Assembly (NCBI GenBank): GCA_036635475.1
Contig: JAVWQH010000001.1
Location: 21,498 to 85,497 of the forward strand
Direction of reading: 5' to 3'
Length of the DNA: 64,000 bases
Source of the DNA: JAHHUA01 sp036635475
GTDB taxonomy: Bacteria > Bacillota > Clostridia > Oscillospirales > Ruminococcaceae
In this document: in pieces, positions 45,896 through 55,320 of the stretch
How the letters are laid out: the number at the start of each line of letters is the position of its first letter
Position numbering within the stretch: position 1 is the stretch's first letter
Program-made: the position numbers and the translations under genes
Notes under the pieces: model-generated
What the model was told of the DNA's origin: nothing
Seen by the model: the letters and a program-made list of their open reading frames with translations, nothing else
The model's database searches: none

Positions 45896-45931
45896 AACGA
45901 TGATGTCTTTAAGTAGATATCATCGTTTTTT
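45896..45931 (+). terminator. terminator after the small lipoprotein gene
   Basis: AACGATGAT pairs perfectly with ATCATCGTT, followed by TTTTT. The interval from here to the hppA promoter is plain AT-rich sequence. Confidence 0.88.
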
Positions 45932-46069
45932 ATTTAGATGATTATTAAAATTGTTGTGAAAATGCACAAGTGTTTTGAATATACTTAGCCAATTTTAATA
46001 TAATTCAGATACCACAAAAAATTATTGCACTAAAATTTTTAATATTGAAAACAAAAATTGATAATTTTG

Positions 46070-46098
46070 TTGACAAATTCAATAAAATAGCCTAAAAT
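46070..46098 (+). promoter_or_regulatory. hppA promoter
   Basis: TTGACA (46070-46075), a 17-base spacer and TAAAAT (46093-46098). It leaves a leader of about 100 bases with a weak ATGAAAA/TTTTCAT stem. Confidence 0.78.
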
Positions 46099-46202
46099 GT
46101 GTATCAGGTTATGAATTATCTGTTATGAAAATATCAACAAATTGTTTTCATTTCAGATTTTTCAAAAAAGTAATGTATAAACTACGAATAGGAGTGTAGA
46201 AG

Positions 46203-48272
46203 ATGGATTTAATGTTTTTAGCACCTTTGGGTGCAATCGCTGCTCTTGCTTATGTTGCAGTTCTCTATAAAAAGGTCCTTAAAGAGGACGAGGGAACAGA
46301 CGAAATGAAGAGAATTTCTAAGCTAATCAGAAATGGTGCAATGGCTTATCTCAAACGCCAATATAAAGGCGTAGGAATTTTCTTTGCTATTATGTTTGTG
46401 GTTTTATTCGGACTATCAATGTTCGGAATGGTCAACAGTTTTACTCCTGCCGCTTTCGTTACAGGAGGATTTTTCTCAGCTCTTTCAGGCTATATTGGTA
46501 TGTCAATTGCCACTGTTTCTAACTCAAGAACAGCAAATGCTGCTATGAATAGCCTTAACAAAGGACTAAAAGTTGCATTCTCTGCCGGAGCTGTTATGGG
46601 CTTCACAGTTGTTGGACTTGGTCTTCTTGATATGTCAATTTGGTATTACATATTAAAAATGTTCCTAGGTGACAACATTCAAGGAATAGCAAATGCTATG
46701 TTGACTTTTGGTATGGGTGCTTCTGCTATGGCTCTTTTTGCAAGAGTTGGCGGCGGTATTTTCACAAAAGCTGCTGACGTTGGTGCTGACCTTGTTGGTA
46801 AAGTTGAAGCTGGTATTCCTGAAGATGACCCACGTAACCCTGCTGTTATTGCCGATAACGTTGGCGATAATGTAGGCGACGTTGCCGGTATGGGTGCTGA
46901 CCTTTATGAATCATATGCAGGTGCAAGACTTTCTGCTTGTGCTTTGGCTGTTTCCGCAGGTTTAGGCATCACAGGTATGTCAATTCCAACAGCTTTGGCT
47001 GTAATCGGAGTTGTTGCTTCAATTATCGGTACTTTCTTTGTTAAAACAAAAGAAAATGCAAGCCAAAAAGAACTTTTGGGTGCTTTGAGAAAAGGTACAT
47101 ACATCAGTTCAGCAATTGTTGCTGTTGCATCATTCTTCTTGATTAAATTCTCAGGTGCTAATATTGGACTTTACGGAGCAATCCTTTCAGGACTTCTTGC
47201 AGGAGCTCTAATCGGTTACTTCACAGAGTACTACACATCTGATACATACAAACCAACTCAGAGATTGGCTGAAACTTCTCAAACAGGCCCAGCTACTGTT
47301 ATTATTGGCGGTTTGTCTTTGGGTATGATTTCAACAGCTATTCCTGTTGTTATTGTCAGTGTTTCAATCCTAATCAGCTTCTTTGTTTCTGGCGGTTCTG
47401 CTGATGCTAGTATGGGATTGTTCGGTATTGCTCTTTCTGCTGTTGGTATGCTATCCACTTTGGGTATTACTCTTGCTACAGATGCTTATGGACCTGTTGC
47501 TGATAATGCCGGTGGTATTGCTGAAATGGCTCATCTTGGCGAAGAAGTTAGAAAGAGAACTGATGCTCTTGACTCACTTGGTAACACAACTGCTGCTACA
47601 GGTAAAGGCTTTGCAATCGGTTCTGCTGCTTTGACTGCATTGGCTTTGATTGTTGCTTATATCGACCAAATTAAAATTATTGCTCCTGACTTTGAATTCA
47701 ATCTAAATGTTACAAATCCATCTGTTTTGGTTGGTTTGTTTATAGGTTCAGTTTTGCCATTTATTTTCGCTGCTATGACAATGGAGAGTGTTGGCAAGGC
47801 TGCTCAAAGTATTGTTAAAGAAGTTAGACGTCAATTCAAAGAGATTAAGGGATTGATGGAAGGTACTGCTGAAGCTGATTATGATAGCTGTATCGACCTT
47901 TGTACAAAATCTGCTCAATCTGAAATGATTCCTCCAGCACTTCTTGCAATTATTGTTCCTGTTGTTGTTGGAGCTATTCTTGGTGTAAATGGTGTTGTTG
48001 GTATGCTTGCTGGTTCAACTGTTACAGGATTTATTCTTGCAATAATGATGTCAAATTCCGGTGGTGCATGGGATAACTGCAAGAAATATATTGAAGCAGG
48101 AAATCTCGGCGGTAAGGGCAGCGATAATCATAAGGCTGCTGTTGTTGGAGATACAGTTGGTGACCCATTCAAGGATACATCAGGCCCTTCAATCAACATT
48201 CTTATCAAACTACTATCAACAGTTGCAATCGTATTTGCTTCATTGACAGTATCTTTCTCCTTGATTAAATAA
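46203..48272 (+). CDS. hppA: membrane-bound ion-translocating pyrophosphatase
   Basis: HppA hydrolyses pyrophosphate to pump H+ or Na+ across the membrane. About 16 hydrophobic helices are spread over 689 residues. The catalytic signature [11 protein letters not shown] is near residue 198, followed by [19 protein letters not shown]. The motif [12 protein letters not shown] has Ala where K+-independent enzymes carry Lys, so K+ dependence is likely. Whether it pumps H+ or Na+ cannot be settled by eye. The RBS is AGGAGTG. It has its own promoter and terminator. Confidence 0.95.
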   Translation: MDLMFLAPLGAIAALAYVAVLYKKVLKEDEGTDEMKRISKLIRNGAMAYLKRQYKGVGIFFAIMFVVLFGLSMFGMVNSFTPAAFVTGGFFSALSGYIGMSIATVSNSRTANAAMNSLNKGLKVAFSAGAVMGFTVVGLGLLDMSIWYYILKMFLGDNIQGIANAMLTFGMGASAMALFARVGGGIFTKAADVGADLVGKVEAGIPEDDPRNPAVIADNVGDNVGDVAGMGADLYESYAGARLSACALAVSAGLGITGMSIPTALAVIGVVASIIGTFFVKTKENASQKELLGALRKGTYISSAIVAVASFFLIKFSGANIGLYGAILSGLLAGALIGYFTEYYTSDTYKPTQRLAETSQTGPATVIIGGLSLGMISTAIPVVIVSVSILISFFVSGGSADASMGLFGIALSAVGMLSTLGITLATDAYGPVADNAGGIAEMAHLGEEVRKRTDALDSLGNTTAATGKGFAIGSAALTALALIVAYIDQIKIIAPDFEFNLNVTNPSVLVGLFIGSVLPFIFAAMTMESVGKAAQSIVKEVRRQFKEIKGLMEGTAEADYDSCIDLCTKSAQSEMIPPALLAIIVPVVVGAILGVNGVVGMLAGSTVTGFILAIMMSNSGGAWDNCKKYIEAGNLGGKGSDNHKAAVVGDTVGDPFKDTSGPSINILIKLLSTVAIVFASLTVSFSLIK

Positions 48273-48284
48273 TAATTAAACTTT

Positions 48285-48328
48285 AAAGCGGTTCTATGTC
48301 GATTTTGACAGAGAACCGCTTTTTGTTT
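48285..48328 (+). terminator. terminator after hppA
   Basis: AAAGCGGTTCT pairs with AGAACCGCTTT, with an inner GTC-GAC, followed by TTTGTTTT. Confidence 0.9.
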
Positions 48329-48451
48329 TGCTGTGAATAAATAATATATTTGCGTTTGAATTAATGTTTAGCTGAAACACAAAATTAGATATATAAACTA
48401 TCATTCCAACATATAAATTTAGAAAGCTTATTTATGTTGGGAGGAGTATTC

Positions 48452-48712
48452 TTGAAAGGTAATCCGGAAGAACGAGCAATTGTTTTTGCAAAATATATAG
48501 TTGAAAATAATGCAACAGTAAGACAAACTGCCAAAAATTTTGGAATATCAAAGTCTACAGTACATCAGGACGTCACTTCAAGACTAAATATATTAAGTCC
48601 TGTTTTGTTTGAAGAAGTTAAAAAAGTACTTGAAAAAAATAAAAACGAACGACATATAAGAGGAGGATTGGCAACTAAAAATAAATATGAACATATGAAA
48701 AGTAAAGACTAG
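48452..48712 (+). CDS. spoIIID: sporulation transcription factor SpoIIID
   Basis: SpoIIID is the mother-cell regulator that acts with sigma-E and prepares the switch to sigma-K. The 86 residues include a helix-turn-helix (ATVRQTAKNFGISKSTVHQDV, about 24-44) and a basic C-terminal helix. I chose TTG 48452 because GGGAGGAG lies 5 bases upstream. The in-frame ATG 48434 overlaps it. A sigma-E promoter is expected, and CATATAAA near 48410 is a weak -10 candidate. Confidence 0.94.
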   Translation: MKGNPEERAIVFAKYIVENNATVRQTAKNFGISKSTVHQDVTSRLNILSPVLFEEVKKVLEKNKNERHIRGGLATKNKYEHMKSKD

Positions 48713-48752
48713 ATTTCTTTTGATACATAAATTCATATAATTTCGGAAAAGA

Positions 48753-48790
48753 AAAAGCAGAAATTATCACTTACGATAATTTCTGCTTTT
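48753..48790. terminator. bidirectional terminator between spoIIID and citF
   Basis: AAAAGCAGAAATTATC pairs perfectly with GATAATTTCTGCTTTT (16 bp, 6-base loop) between converging genes. Confidence 0.92.
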
Positions 48791-48803
48791 GTATAATTAA
48801 AAC

Positions 48804-50216
48804 TTATGCTATAACGTTTTTGATTGTGTCAATTTGTGTACCATCACGATACATTACCTTTGCAACAACCTTATCGCCTGTCTTGATTGGTTGAGCTGTT
48901 CCTGTTATTTCTTCAGCAATTCTCTTCAATTCGTGAATATCAACGATTGGAAGACCTGCTTTAACAAGTTTTTCTTTTAGTTCTGGTCTGTTTGGATTAA
49001 CAGCAATTCCTCTTTGAGTTACAAGTACATCAATTGTGTTGCCAGGAGTTGATACGCAAAGAACTTTGTCAACAACGATTGATAGTCTTGCACGACTTAA
49101 TGGAGCAACAATCATAGCTAGTTTTGCACCTGCTGCGGTGTCACTATGTCCGCCCGAACCACCCATAATATAACCGTTTGAGTCAGTGTGTACGTTTACA
49201 TTAAAGTCAGTGTCAATTTGTGTTGCACCAAGAATTACAACGTCAAGGCTATCTACACAAGAACTTCTGCTTGTAAAACTTGCATATCTTTGAGCAGAAA
49301 CTTCCATATGTTTTGGATTTGTTCGGATTGATTCAATAGCACCCAAGTCAAAGCATTGAACGTCCATAAGTGCTTCAAAACAGCCTTCTTTAAGCATATC
49401 AACTAGATAGCTTGTTATTCCGCCAAGTGCATAGCTGCCCTTTATGCCTTTTTCAAGCATAATATCTTTTAGGTATTTAGCTGCGGCAAGTGAAGCACCG
49501 CCTGCACCTGTTTGGAATGAAAAACCATCTTTCAAAAGTCCTGAATGTTCAATAACTTGTGACGCATATCTTGCAATTGCAAGTCCAACTGGGTCACGAG
49601 TAATTTTTGTTGTTCCGGAAACAATACCGGAGGGGTCACCGATTTTGTCAACAGCAACAACATAGTCAACATATGTTTCTTCAATTGAGTAGTCAATTAA
49701 AGGATATGAAACAAGATTATCTGTTATTATAACAACTTTTTTAGCTGCCATTGCATCAGGAAAAGCATATCCCAAAGAGCCGCAAGCGGAAGGACCATAT
49801 TTACCTGAGCAGTTACCCATATTATCAGCAGTTGGAGCAGCAATAAATGCAACATCAATTGGACATTCTCCGCCCAAAATTGCATCAGGTCTACCGCCAT
49901 GACTTCTGAATATTACAGGTTTGTCCATAATGCCTGTTGAAATTGCTTTACCAACAGAACCGCCCATATAGTTTGTTTCAATTTCTGTCACAACACCGTT
50001 TTTAATGTGGTTAATTAGAGGAGCATGTGCATCGAAAATTGAACTTACATTTAGCTTGATATTTTTTATGCCAAGCTCTGCAACAGCGTCCATAACCATA
50101 TTCAAAACGAAGTCGCCGTTTCTTAGGTGATGATGGAAAGAAAGAGTCATTCCGTCTTTAACACCAGCGGCAATTACAGCCTCCTTAACGGAAGCAATCA
50201 TCTTATTCTTGCTCAT
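48804..50216 (-). CDS. citF: citrate lyase alpha subunit (citrate:acetyl-ACP transferase)
   Basis: CitF exchanges acetyl for citryl on the acyl carrier subunit. The CoA-transferase-like fold shows LSFHHHLRNGDFVLNMVM, the glycine-rich SHGGRPDAILGGE segment and TPGNTIDVLVTQRGIAVNP near the C-terminus. At 470 residues it is somewhat shorter than the about 510 of enterobacterial CitF, with the ends trimmed and the core intact. It overlaps citE by one base and is last in the citDEF operon. citX and citG are not in this window. Confidence 0.95.
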   Translation of the reverse strand: MSKNKMIASVKEAVIAAGVKDGMTLSFHHHLRNGDFVLNMVMDAVAELGIKNIKLNVSSIFDAHAPLINHIKNGVVTEIETNYMGGSVGKAISTGIMDKPVIFRSHGGRPDAILGGECPIDVAFIAAPTADNMGNCSGKYGPSACGSLGYAFPDAMAAKKVVIITDNLVSYPLIDYSIEETYVDYVVAVDKIGDPSGIVSGTTKITRDPVGLAIARYASQVIEHSGLLKDGFSFQTGAGGASLAAAKYLKDIMLEKGIKGSYALGGITSYLVDMLKEGCFEALMDVQCFDLGAIESIRTNPKHMEVSAQRYASFTSRSSCVDSLDVVILGATQIDTDFNVNVHTDSNGYIMGGSGGHSDTAAGAKLAMIVAPLSRARLSIVVDKVLCVSTPGNTIDVLVTQRGIAVNPNRPELKEKLVKAGLPIVDIHELKRIAEEITGTAQPIKTGDKVVAKVMYRDGTQIDTIKNVIA

Positions 50217-51088
50217 TAGTTTGCACCTCCGTTAATTGCTTTTGCCATTTCAAGCACTTGTTTTGCTCTTGCAACGATTGGAGCATCAATCATTTTACCA
50301 TTTAATGAGATAACACCTTTACCTTGAGCTTTTGCAGTTTCAATTACTTCAAAAACTTGATGAGCATAATCTATTTCTGCTTGAGTTGGACTGAAAACTT
50401 TATTGATAGCTTGAACGTGACGTGGGGAAATTGAAGCTTTTCCGCTAAATCCAAGGCTCTTAGCAAACTGAGCATCTTTAACTAATCCCTCATCATCATC
50501 AACATCTGTGAATGGAGTATCATAAACGTCAACTCCTGCGGCTCTTGCAGCACATACCATTCTGCAACGGCTATAAAATATTTCATTGCCTTCTTTTGTT
50601 CTCTTGCAATGAAGGTCAGCGGTTAAATCTTCACCGCCTAAGAACATAGCTGTTACACGTGGACATGATTTTGCAATATTGAACGCATTTTCAATTCCAA
50701 GAGTTGTTTCAATTAGAGGAATTAGCTTAACTGTGTTGTTTTCCATTCCACATTTAGCTTCAAGCTCTGAAATATATTTATCTAAGGTTAGGATATATTG
50801 GGCATCACTAACTTTTGTTGGCATAATCATATCTGGTTTTAATGGGATAATTTCGTTCAAATCATCTTTCCAAAAATCAGTGTCAAGAGGGTTAATTCTT
50901 ACGATAATTTCGCAGCCTTTATAGTTCAAATGTTTAATTGCATTTCTAACTAATATACGAGCGGAATCTTTTTCTGATGGAGATACAGCATCTTCAAGGT
51001 CAAGAATTATACTGTCTGAGCCTAGTGCATCAGCGTTTAGGAGAATTGCAGGACTGTTGCCCGGCAAAAAAAGCATTGTTCTTCTCAT
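50216..51088 (-). CDS. citE: citrate lyase beta subunit (citryl-ACP lyase)
   Basis: CitE cleaves citryl-ACP into oxaloacetate and acetyl-ACP. The TIM-barrel HpcH/HpaI-type features are visible: RRTMLFLPGNSPAI, DSIILDLEDAVSPSEKD, the VRINPLDT motif and FLGGEDLTADL with the metal-binding acids. The length of 290 residues is normal. One-base overlaps with citD upstream and citF downstream imply tight coupling of the three subunits. Confidence 0.96.
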   Translation of the reverse strand: MRRTMLFLPGNSPAILLNADALGSDSIILDLEDAVSPSEKDSARILVRNAIKHLNYKGCEIIVRINPLDTDFWKDDLNEIIPLKPDMIMPTKVSDAQYILTLDKYISELEAKCGMENNTVKLIPLIETTLGIENAFNIAKSCPRVTAMFLGGEDLTADLHCKRTKEGNEIFYSRCRMVCAARAAGVDVYDTPFTDVDDDEGLVKDAQFAKSLGFSGKASISPRHVQAINKVFSPTQAEIDYAHQVFEVIETAKAQGKGVISLNGKMIDAPIVARAKQVLEMAKAINGGAN

Positions 51089-51360
51089 TATTTCACCTCA
51101 TTCGCTGCTCTTTTAAGAGCGGTTTCAACTCTTGCACGAATTGTGCAGTCAACAGCACCTCTGTCGTTTACACGAACAGTTGCATTTTTAACATCAAAAG
51201 ATTTTAGAACATCTTTAACTGAGTCTTCAATTTGCTTTCCAAATTGGTTCATTACGATTGATTGTACTTCAATTTGAACTCCGCTTTTTGCAGGTTCAAT
51301 TTCTACAAAAATGTCATTTGATTCCATAGTGCCTGAAACGGCCTTACGATTAATAACCAT
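51088..51360 (-). CDS. citD: citrate lyase acyl carrier protein (gamma subunit)
   Basis: CitD carries the phosphoribosyl-dephospho-CoA prosthetic group. The attachment Ser is residue 14 in AVSGTMESND, exactly as in known CitD proteins, and the protein is 90 residues. The RBS is AGGATGG. It is first in citDEF. A 5'-leader hairpin ACAGG-AAAAA-CCTGT (51389-51403) and operator-like TACAACA/TGTTGTA sites lie upstream. Confidence 0.95.
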   Translation of the reverse strand: MVINRKAVSGTMESNDIFVEIEPAKSGVQIEVQSIVMNQFGKQIEDSVKDVLKSFDVKNATVRVNDRGAVDCTIRARVETALKRAANEVK

Positions 51361-51411
51361 TTTGTAAACACCATCCTTTCAGATTTAAACAGGTTTTTCC
51401 TGTCAGATTGA

Positions 51412-51461
51412 TACAACACATTATACACCCAAAAACGACAAAATAAAAGTGCTATGTTGTA
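51412..51461 (-). promoter_or_regulatory. citD promoter region with two operator-like half sites
   Basis: On the minus strand a TATAAT -10 lies at 51425-51420. TACAACA (51412-51418, plus strand) covers the predicted start, and TGTTGTA (51455-51461) lies near -45. The two half sites are inverted relative to each other. Confidence 0.45.
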
Positions 51462-51539
51462 AAAACTTCAAGCTCTTTTCTCAATCTTTATATGTATAAT
51501 GCTAATTTTATGTTGTTATAAGCTTTTAAAATTACTTAA

Positions 51540-51555
51540 TGTTGTAAATACAACA
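51540..51555. promoter_or_regulatory. perfect inverted repeat TGTTGTAAATACAACA
   Basis: A 7-2-7 palindrome in the citD-uvrC intergenic region, with the same half site as at 51412 and 51455. It may be an operator for the citDEF regulator, or for uvrC. The regulator is not identified. Confidence 0.5.
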
Positions 51556-51682
51556 GAGATATCATAGATTTATCCAAAGCAGACATTGCTAATATATTAA
51601 ATATATCATAAAATATTGAAGTGAGCTACAATCTGTGATAACATATAAAAATAGGATAAGTGAAAAGTGGTGTGTGAATTAA

Positions 51683-53512
51683 ATGGATAATCCGAACTTG
51701 GGGAAACTAAGAGAAAAAACAAGTCTTCTTCCAACTCTTCCAGGGGTTTATATTATGAAAAATTCCAAAAAAGAGATTATATATATCGGCAAAGCTAAAA
51801 GCCTTAAAAATCGTGTATCAAGCTATTTCAGAGCGATTGATAAGCATTTGCCTAAGGTTTATAAAATGGTGGAAAATGTCGAAGATTTTGAATATATTGT
51901 TGCAACAAGTGAGTTTGAAGCACTTATTCTTGAGGCTAGTCTTATAAAACAACATAAACCACAATACAATATCTTGCTCAAAGATGATAAGGGTTATTCT
52001 TATGTTAAAATCGACAATGAATGTTTTCCGAGAATTACAGAGGCTAAACAAAAAGTTGAGGATGAAGCTACGTATATCGGGCCATTTTATTCATCTTTTG
52101 TCGTAAAGCAAACTGTTGACGAAACCAATAAAGCATTTATGCTACCAACTTGTACAAGAAAGTTCCCACAAGAAATACGCAAGGGCAGACCTTGCCTTAA
52201 TTTTCACATAAAACAATGTATGGGAGTTTGTACGGGGAAAATTTCACAAAATGAATACAACGATATAATTGGACAAGCTATTGAATTTATCAAAGATGGC
52301 GGAAATTCTGCAATAAAACAATTGGAAGAAAAAATGTATATTGCTGCCGATAATATGGAATTTGAAAAAGCAGCTCAACTGCGTGACAGAATTAATGCTA
52401 TCAAAAAGATAAGTGAGAAGCAAAGAGTTGTTGAATTTAGTGCATCTAATCAAGATATTATCGGATTTGTTAAAACAAGCGAAAATACTTGTGCCACAGT
52501 TATTAAATTTCGAGATAAAAGGCTCGTTGATAAGGAGGACTTTCTTATTGGCGAAAGTGATGATTTAGTTCAAACCAGATATGAATTTTTGGTGAGCTAT
52601 TATAATAAATCCAAAGATATTCCACTCGAAATTGTTCTTGATGGAGAAGTTGAGGACAGAGAAATACTCGAAAAATATTTGAGCGAACTTTTAGGTAAAA
52701 AAGCTAGTATAGTAATCCCTCAAAAAGGCGAAAGATTAAGGCTTGTTGAAATGGCACTTGCTAATTCAGCGGAAAAACTTTCTCAAGTTTATAAAAATTC
52801 AGGAAGAGAAGTTAAGGCTTTGGACAAGCTTGGAAAACTGCTGGGACTTAAAAATACCCCTGAATATATTGAGGCATACGATATTTCAAACTTTGGCGAT
52901 GATGTAATAGTTGGCGGTATGGTGGTTTTCAAAAATGGTAAGCCACTTAAATCAGCATATAAACGATTTAATATGAAAACAGTTTCCGAAAGGGACGATT
53001 ATGCCTCAATGAGAGAAGTTATTTCAAGGCGATTGTCACATTATATTGAAGAAAAAGATAGTGGCATTGGATTTGGCAAACTTCCCGATTTGATTTTGTT
53101 GGACGGTGGATTGGGTCACGTAAATGCTATCAAACCGATTATTGAAGAGATGGGACTTCAAATAAACGTTTTTGGTATGGTTAAGGATTCAAAACACAAA
53201 ACAAGAGCTATTTCGTCCGATGGCGGTGAAATTGAGATTGCCTCATACAAAGAAACATTCACGCTTGTTTCCGCTATTCAAGAAGAAGTTCACAGGTTTT
53301 CTATTGCCTATTCAAGAAAAAAACATAGCAAAAAATCATTTCTCTCACAATTGACGGAAATTGAGGGCATTGGAGAAAAAAGAGCAAAAACTATTATGCA
53401 GTACTTCAAAACAAATAAGGCTCTTAAAGAGGCTAGTGCAGCAATGATTGCAGAGATAAAAGGAATTTCAACGGAACAAGCTGAAAAAATATATAAATAT
53501 CTGCATAAATAA
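51683..53512 (+). CDS. uvrC: excinuclease ABC subunit C
   Basis: UvrC makes the dual incisions in nucleotide excision repair. The GIY-YIG nuclease domain (about 14-95: GVYIMKN, then IYIGKAKSLKNRV) is followed by a UVR motif (near 205-240), the RNase H-like endonuclease domain (YDISNFGDD, DGGLGH) and a C-terminal helix-hairpin-helix pair (IEGIGEKRAKTI). The length of 609 residues is normal. The RBS is GTGGTG. It is divergent from citDEF. No LexA box was seen in front. Confidence 0.95.
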   Translation: MDNPNLGKLREKTSLLPTLPGVYIMKNSKKEIIYIGKAKSLKNRVSSYFRAIDKHLPKVYKMVENVEDFEYIVATSEFEALILEASLIKQHKPQYNILLKDDKGYSYVKIDNECFPRITEAKQKVEDEATYIGPFYSSFVVKQTVDETNKAFMLPTCTRKFPQEIRKGRPCLNFHIKQCMGVCTGKISQNEYNDIIGQAIEFIKDGGNSAIKQLEEKMYIAADNMEFEKAAQLRDRINAIKKISEKQRVVEFSASNQDIIGFVKTSENTCATVIKFRDKRLVDKEDFLIGESDDLVQTRYEFLVSYYNKSKDIPLEIVLDGEVEDREILEKYLSELLGKKASIVIPQKGERLRLVEMALANSAEKLSQVYKNSGREVKALDKLGKLLGLKNTPEYIEAYDISNFGDDVIVGGMVVFKNGKPLKSAYKRFNMKTVSERDDYASMREVISRRLSHYIEEKDSGIGFGKLPDLILLDGGLGHVNAIKPIIEEMGLQINVFGMVKDSKHKTRAISSDGGEIEIASYKETFTLVSAIQEEVHRFSIAYSRKKHSKKSFLSQLTEIEGIGEKRAKTIMQYFKTNKALKEASAAMIAEIKGISTEQAEKIYKYLHK

Positions 53513-53566
53513 TGGCATACATTATGCAGAAAAATATAATTTATACTTAAACTATTGCGTTGTCTA

Positions 53567-53595
53567 TTGACAAGTAGACAAAAATTTCAGATAAT
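53567..53595 (+). promoter_or_regulatory. promoter of the rsmD-coaD operon
   Basis: TTGACA (53567-53572), a 17-base spacer and GATAAT (53590-53595), about 75 bases before rsmD. Confidence 0.72.
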
Positions 53596-53646
53596 GTATA
53601 AGTACGATTATATTTAAGGATATAGTCTTTTGGAATTTATTTGCAA

Positions 53647-53659
53647 GTCGGTTTTCGAC
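53647..53659 (+). promoter_or_regulatory. short hairpin directly upstream of rsmD RBS
   Basis: GTCG-GTTTT-CGAC ends 5 bases before the GGAG of GGAATGGAG. It has the same layout as before rluB and rpoZ. Confidence 0.4.
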
Positions 53660-53673
53660 GGAATGGAGTTAAT

Positions 53674-54225
53674 ATGAGAGTTATAACCGGTTCGGCTCGA
53701 GGAAGAAAGTTAATTTCGCCTGAGGGAATGGACGTGCGTCCTACAAGTGATATGGTTAAGGAAGCAGTATTCAGTATTATTAATTTTGAAATAGAAGGTT
53801 CAACAGTTCTTGACCTTTTTGCAGGTACAGGACAAATGGGAATTGAGGCATTGAGCAGAGGTGCAGAAAAAGCTGTGTTTATTGATAGTTCAAGAGCTGC
53901 ACAAAATATCATTGCTGAAAATTTGAAAATTACAGGTCTTGCACCGAAAGCTATAGTCAATTTTATGGATTTTAAGACTTTTTTAAGCGGGAATGACCAG
54001 ATTTTCGACATTGCATTTCTCGACCCACCCTATGAAAAAAATATGGTGAATGATGCTTTACCATTGCTTGTCACAAAGATGAGAGAGAGTGGAGCTATTA
54101 TTTGTGAAACATATAAGCAAGAAGTGTTGCCAAAAGATGTTGGAGATTTCTCGATTTTCAGAGAATATAAATATGGCAAAATTAAATTAACAGTTTATCG
54201 CAGAACATCAGAGGAGCAGAATTAA
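53674..54225 (+). CDS. rsmD: 16S rRNA (guanine966-N2)-methyltransferase RsmD
   Basis: RsmD methylates G966 of 16S rRNA. The start RVITGSARGRKLISP, the SAM motif VLDLFAGTGQMGIEALSRG and the catalytic DPPY (in FLDPPYEKN) are intact in 183 residues. I chose ATG 53674, with GGAG 6 bases upstream. The open frame extends 11 codons further through the hairpin without an RBS. The stop overlaps coaD by one base. Confidence 0.95.
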   Translation: MRVITGSARGRKLISPEGMDVRPTSDMVKEAVFSIINFEIEGSTVLDLFAGTGQMGIEALSRGAEKAVFIDSSRAAQNIIAENLKITGLAPKAIVNFMDFKTFLSGNDQIFDIAFLDPPYEKNMVNDALPLLVTKMRESGAIICETYKQEVLPKDVGDFSIFREYKYGKIKLTVYRRTSEEQN

Positions 54226-54710
54226 TGAGAGTTGCCGTTTGTCCGGGAAGTTTTGACCCAATTACTGTTGGGCATCTTGATATTATCAAAAGGTCAACAA
54301 CACTTTTCGATAAGGTTATTGTTCTTGTTGTCACTAATCCAACAAAACACTCAGCTTTTACAGCGGAGGAAAGAGTTGTTATGATTAAAAAAGCAGTTGT
54401 GGAAATGCCTAATGTTGAAGTCGATTGCTATGAAGGATTGCTGATTGATTATGTACGAGATGTTGGAGCGACCGCAATTATAAAAGGACTCAGAGCTATG
54501 TCTGATTTTGAATATGAATTTCAAATGGCACTGACTAATAAAAAACTTTTGCCATATGCTGAAACCATTTTCCTTACAACAAATATTCAAAATATGTATC
54601 TCAGTTCCAGTCTTGTTAAACAAGTTGCACAGTTTAGCGGGGATATATCGGATTTTGTTCCCAGAGTTTTATATAAAGAAATTATTGCAAGATTAGGCCC
54701 ACAAAAATAA
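54225..54710 (+). CDS. coaD: phosphopantetheine adenylyltransferase
   Basis: CoaD transfers AMP to 4'-phosphopantetheine in CoA synthesis. The nucleotidyltransferase motif PGSFDPITVGHLDI at the N-terminus and IKGLRAMSDFEYEFQMA and the TxxxxxxSSS-like NMYLSSSLVKQV later in the chain are diagnostic. The length of 161 residues is normal. It overlaps rsmD by one base, as in many Firmicutes. Confidence 0.96.
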   Translation: MRVAVCPGSFDPITVGHLDIIKRSTTLFDKVIVLVVTNPTKHSAFTAEERVVMIKKAVVEMPNVEVDCYEGLLIDYVRDVGATAIIKGLRAMSDFEYEFQMALTNKKLLPYAETIFLTTNIQNMYLSSSLVKQVAQFSGDISDFVPRVLYKEIIARLGPQK

Positions 54711-54733
54711 GAATATTATGGAGGTGTTCAACT

Positions 54734-55222
54734 TTGAATATAGAAGAAATACTTGATATGCTTGATGATTTGCTGGATAGAGCTTGGAGTCTTCCACTTT
54801 CCAACGGAAGATGCGTTGTTGATGCTGATAAAGTTCGTGATTTAATTGATGAAGTACGACTAAATTTGCCAACTCAAATGAAAAATGCAAAGGCTATTGT
54901 GGCTAATCAAGAGGAAATTTTGGTGCAAGCAAAAAAAGAATCCGAGGCTATTGTACGAAAAGCTGAAGATAGAGCTAGGGTTCTTATTACTAATGAAGAG
55001 GTTGTTAAACAAGCACAAGCTTTGGCTAATGACATTGTCAGTAATGCACAAATGAAAGCTAAAGAAATGCGTCACGCATCTCAGGATTTTTCAGACCTTA
55101 TGCTAAAACAAACTGAAGAGGTTCTTGTTAAGTCTTTGACTGATGTTAAGGCTACCAGACAGGCTATCAAAAATGCCCAAAGACAATTGGCACAACAACC
55201 TGCACGAGATGAAAAAAATTAA
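54734..55222 (+). CDS. conserved coiled-coil protein downstream of coaD
   Basis: A 162-residue, highly helical protein: IEEILDMLDDLLDRAW at the start, a segment VVDADKVRDLIDEVRLNLP (about 30-50), then a continuous charged coiled coil (about 52-155). It resembles F-type ATPase b-subunit or DivIVA-like helices only in a general way. Similar proteins sit after rsmD-coaD in other Clostridia and have no known function. The start is TTG with GGAGGTG upstream. A terminator follows. Confidence 0.75.
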   Translation: MNIEEILDMLDDLLDRAWSLPLSNGRCVVDADKVRDLIDEVRLNLPTQMKNAKAIVANQEEILVQAKKESEAIVRKAEDRARVLITNEEVVKQAQALANDIVSNAQMKAKEMRHASQDFSDLMLKQTEEVLVKSLTDVKATRQAIKNAQRQLAQQPARDEKN

Positions 55223-55232
55223 AAATAATCAG

Positions 55233-55262
55233 AGCGACAGGCGAAATGGCTTGTCGCTTTTA
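55233..55262 (+). terminator. terminator after the coiled-coil gene
   Basis: AGCGACAGGC pairs with GCTTGTCGCT (one G-T pair, GAAATG loop), followed by a short T-run. Confidence 0.8.
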
Positions 55263-55320
55263 AATCCCTTTCGCAATAGCAATAATATATGATATTCATA
55301 GAAATTTCGAGGTGAAACAA

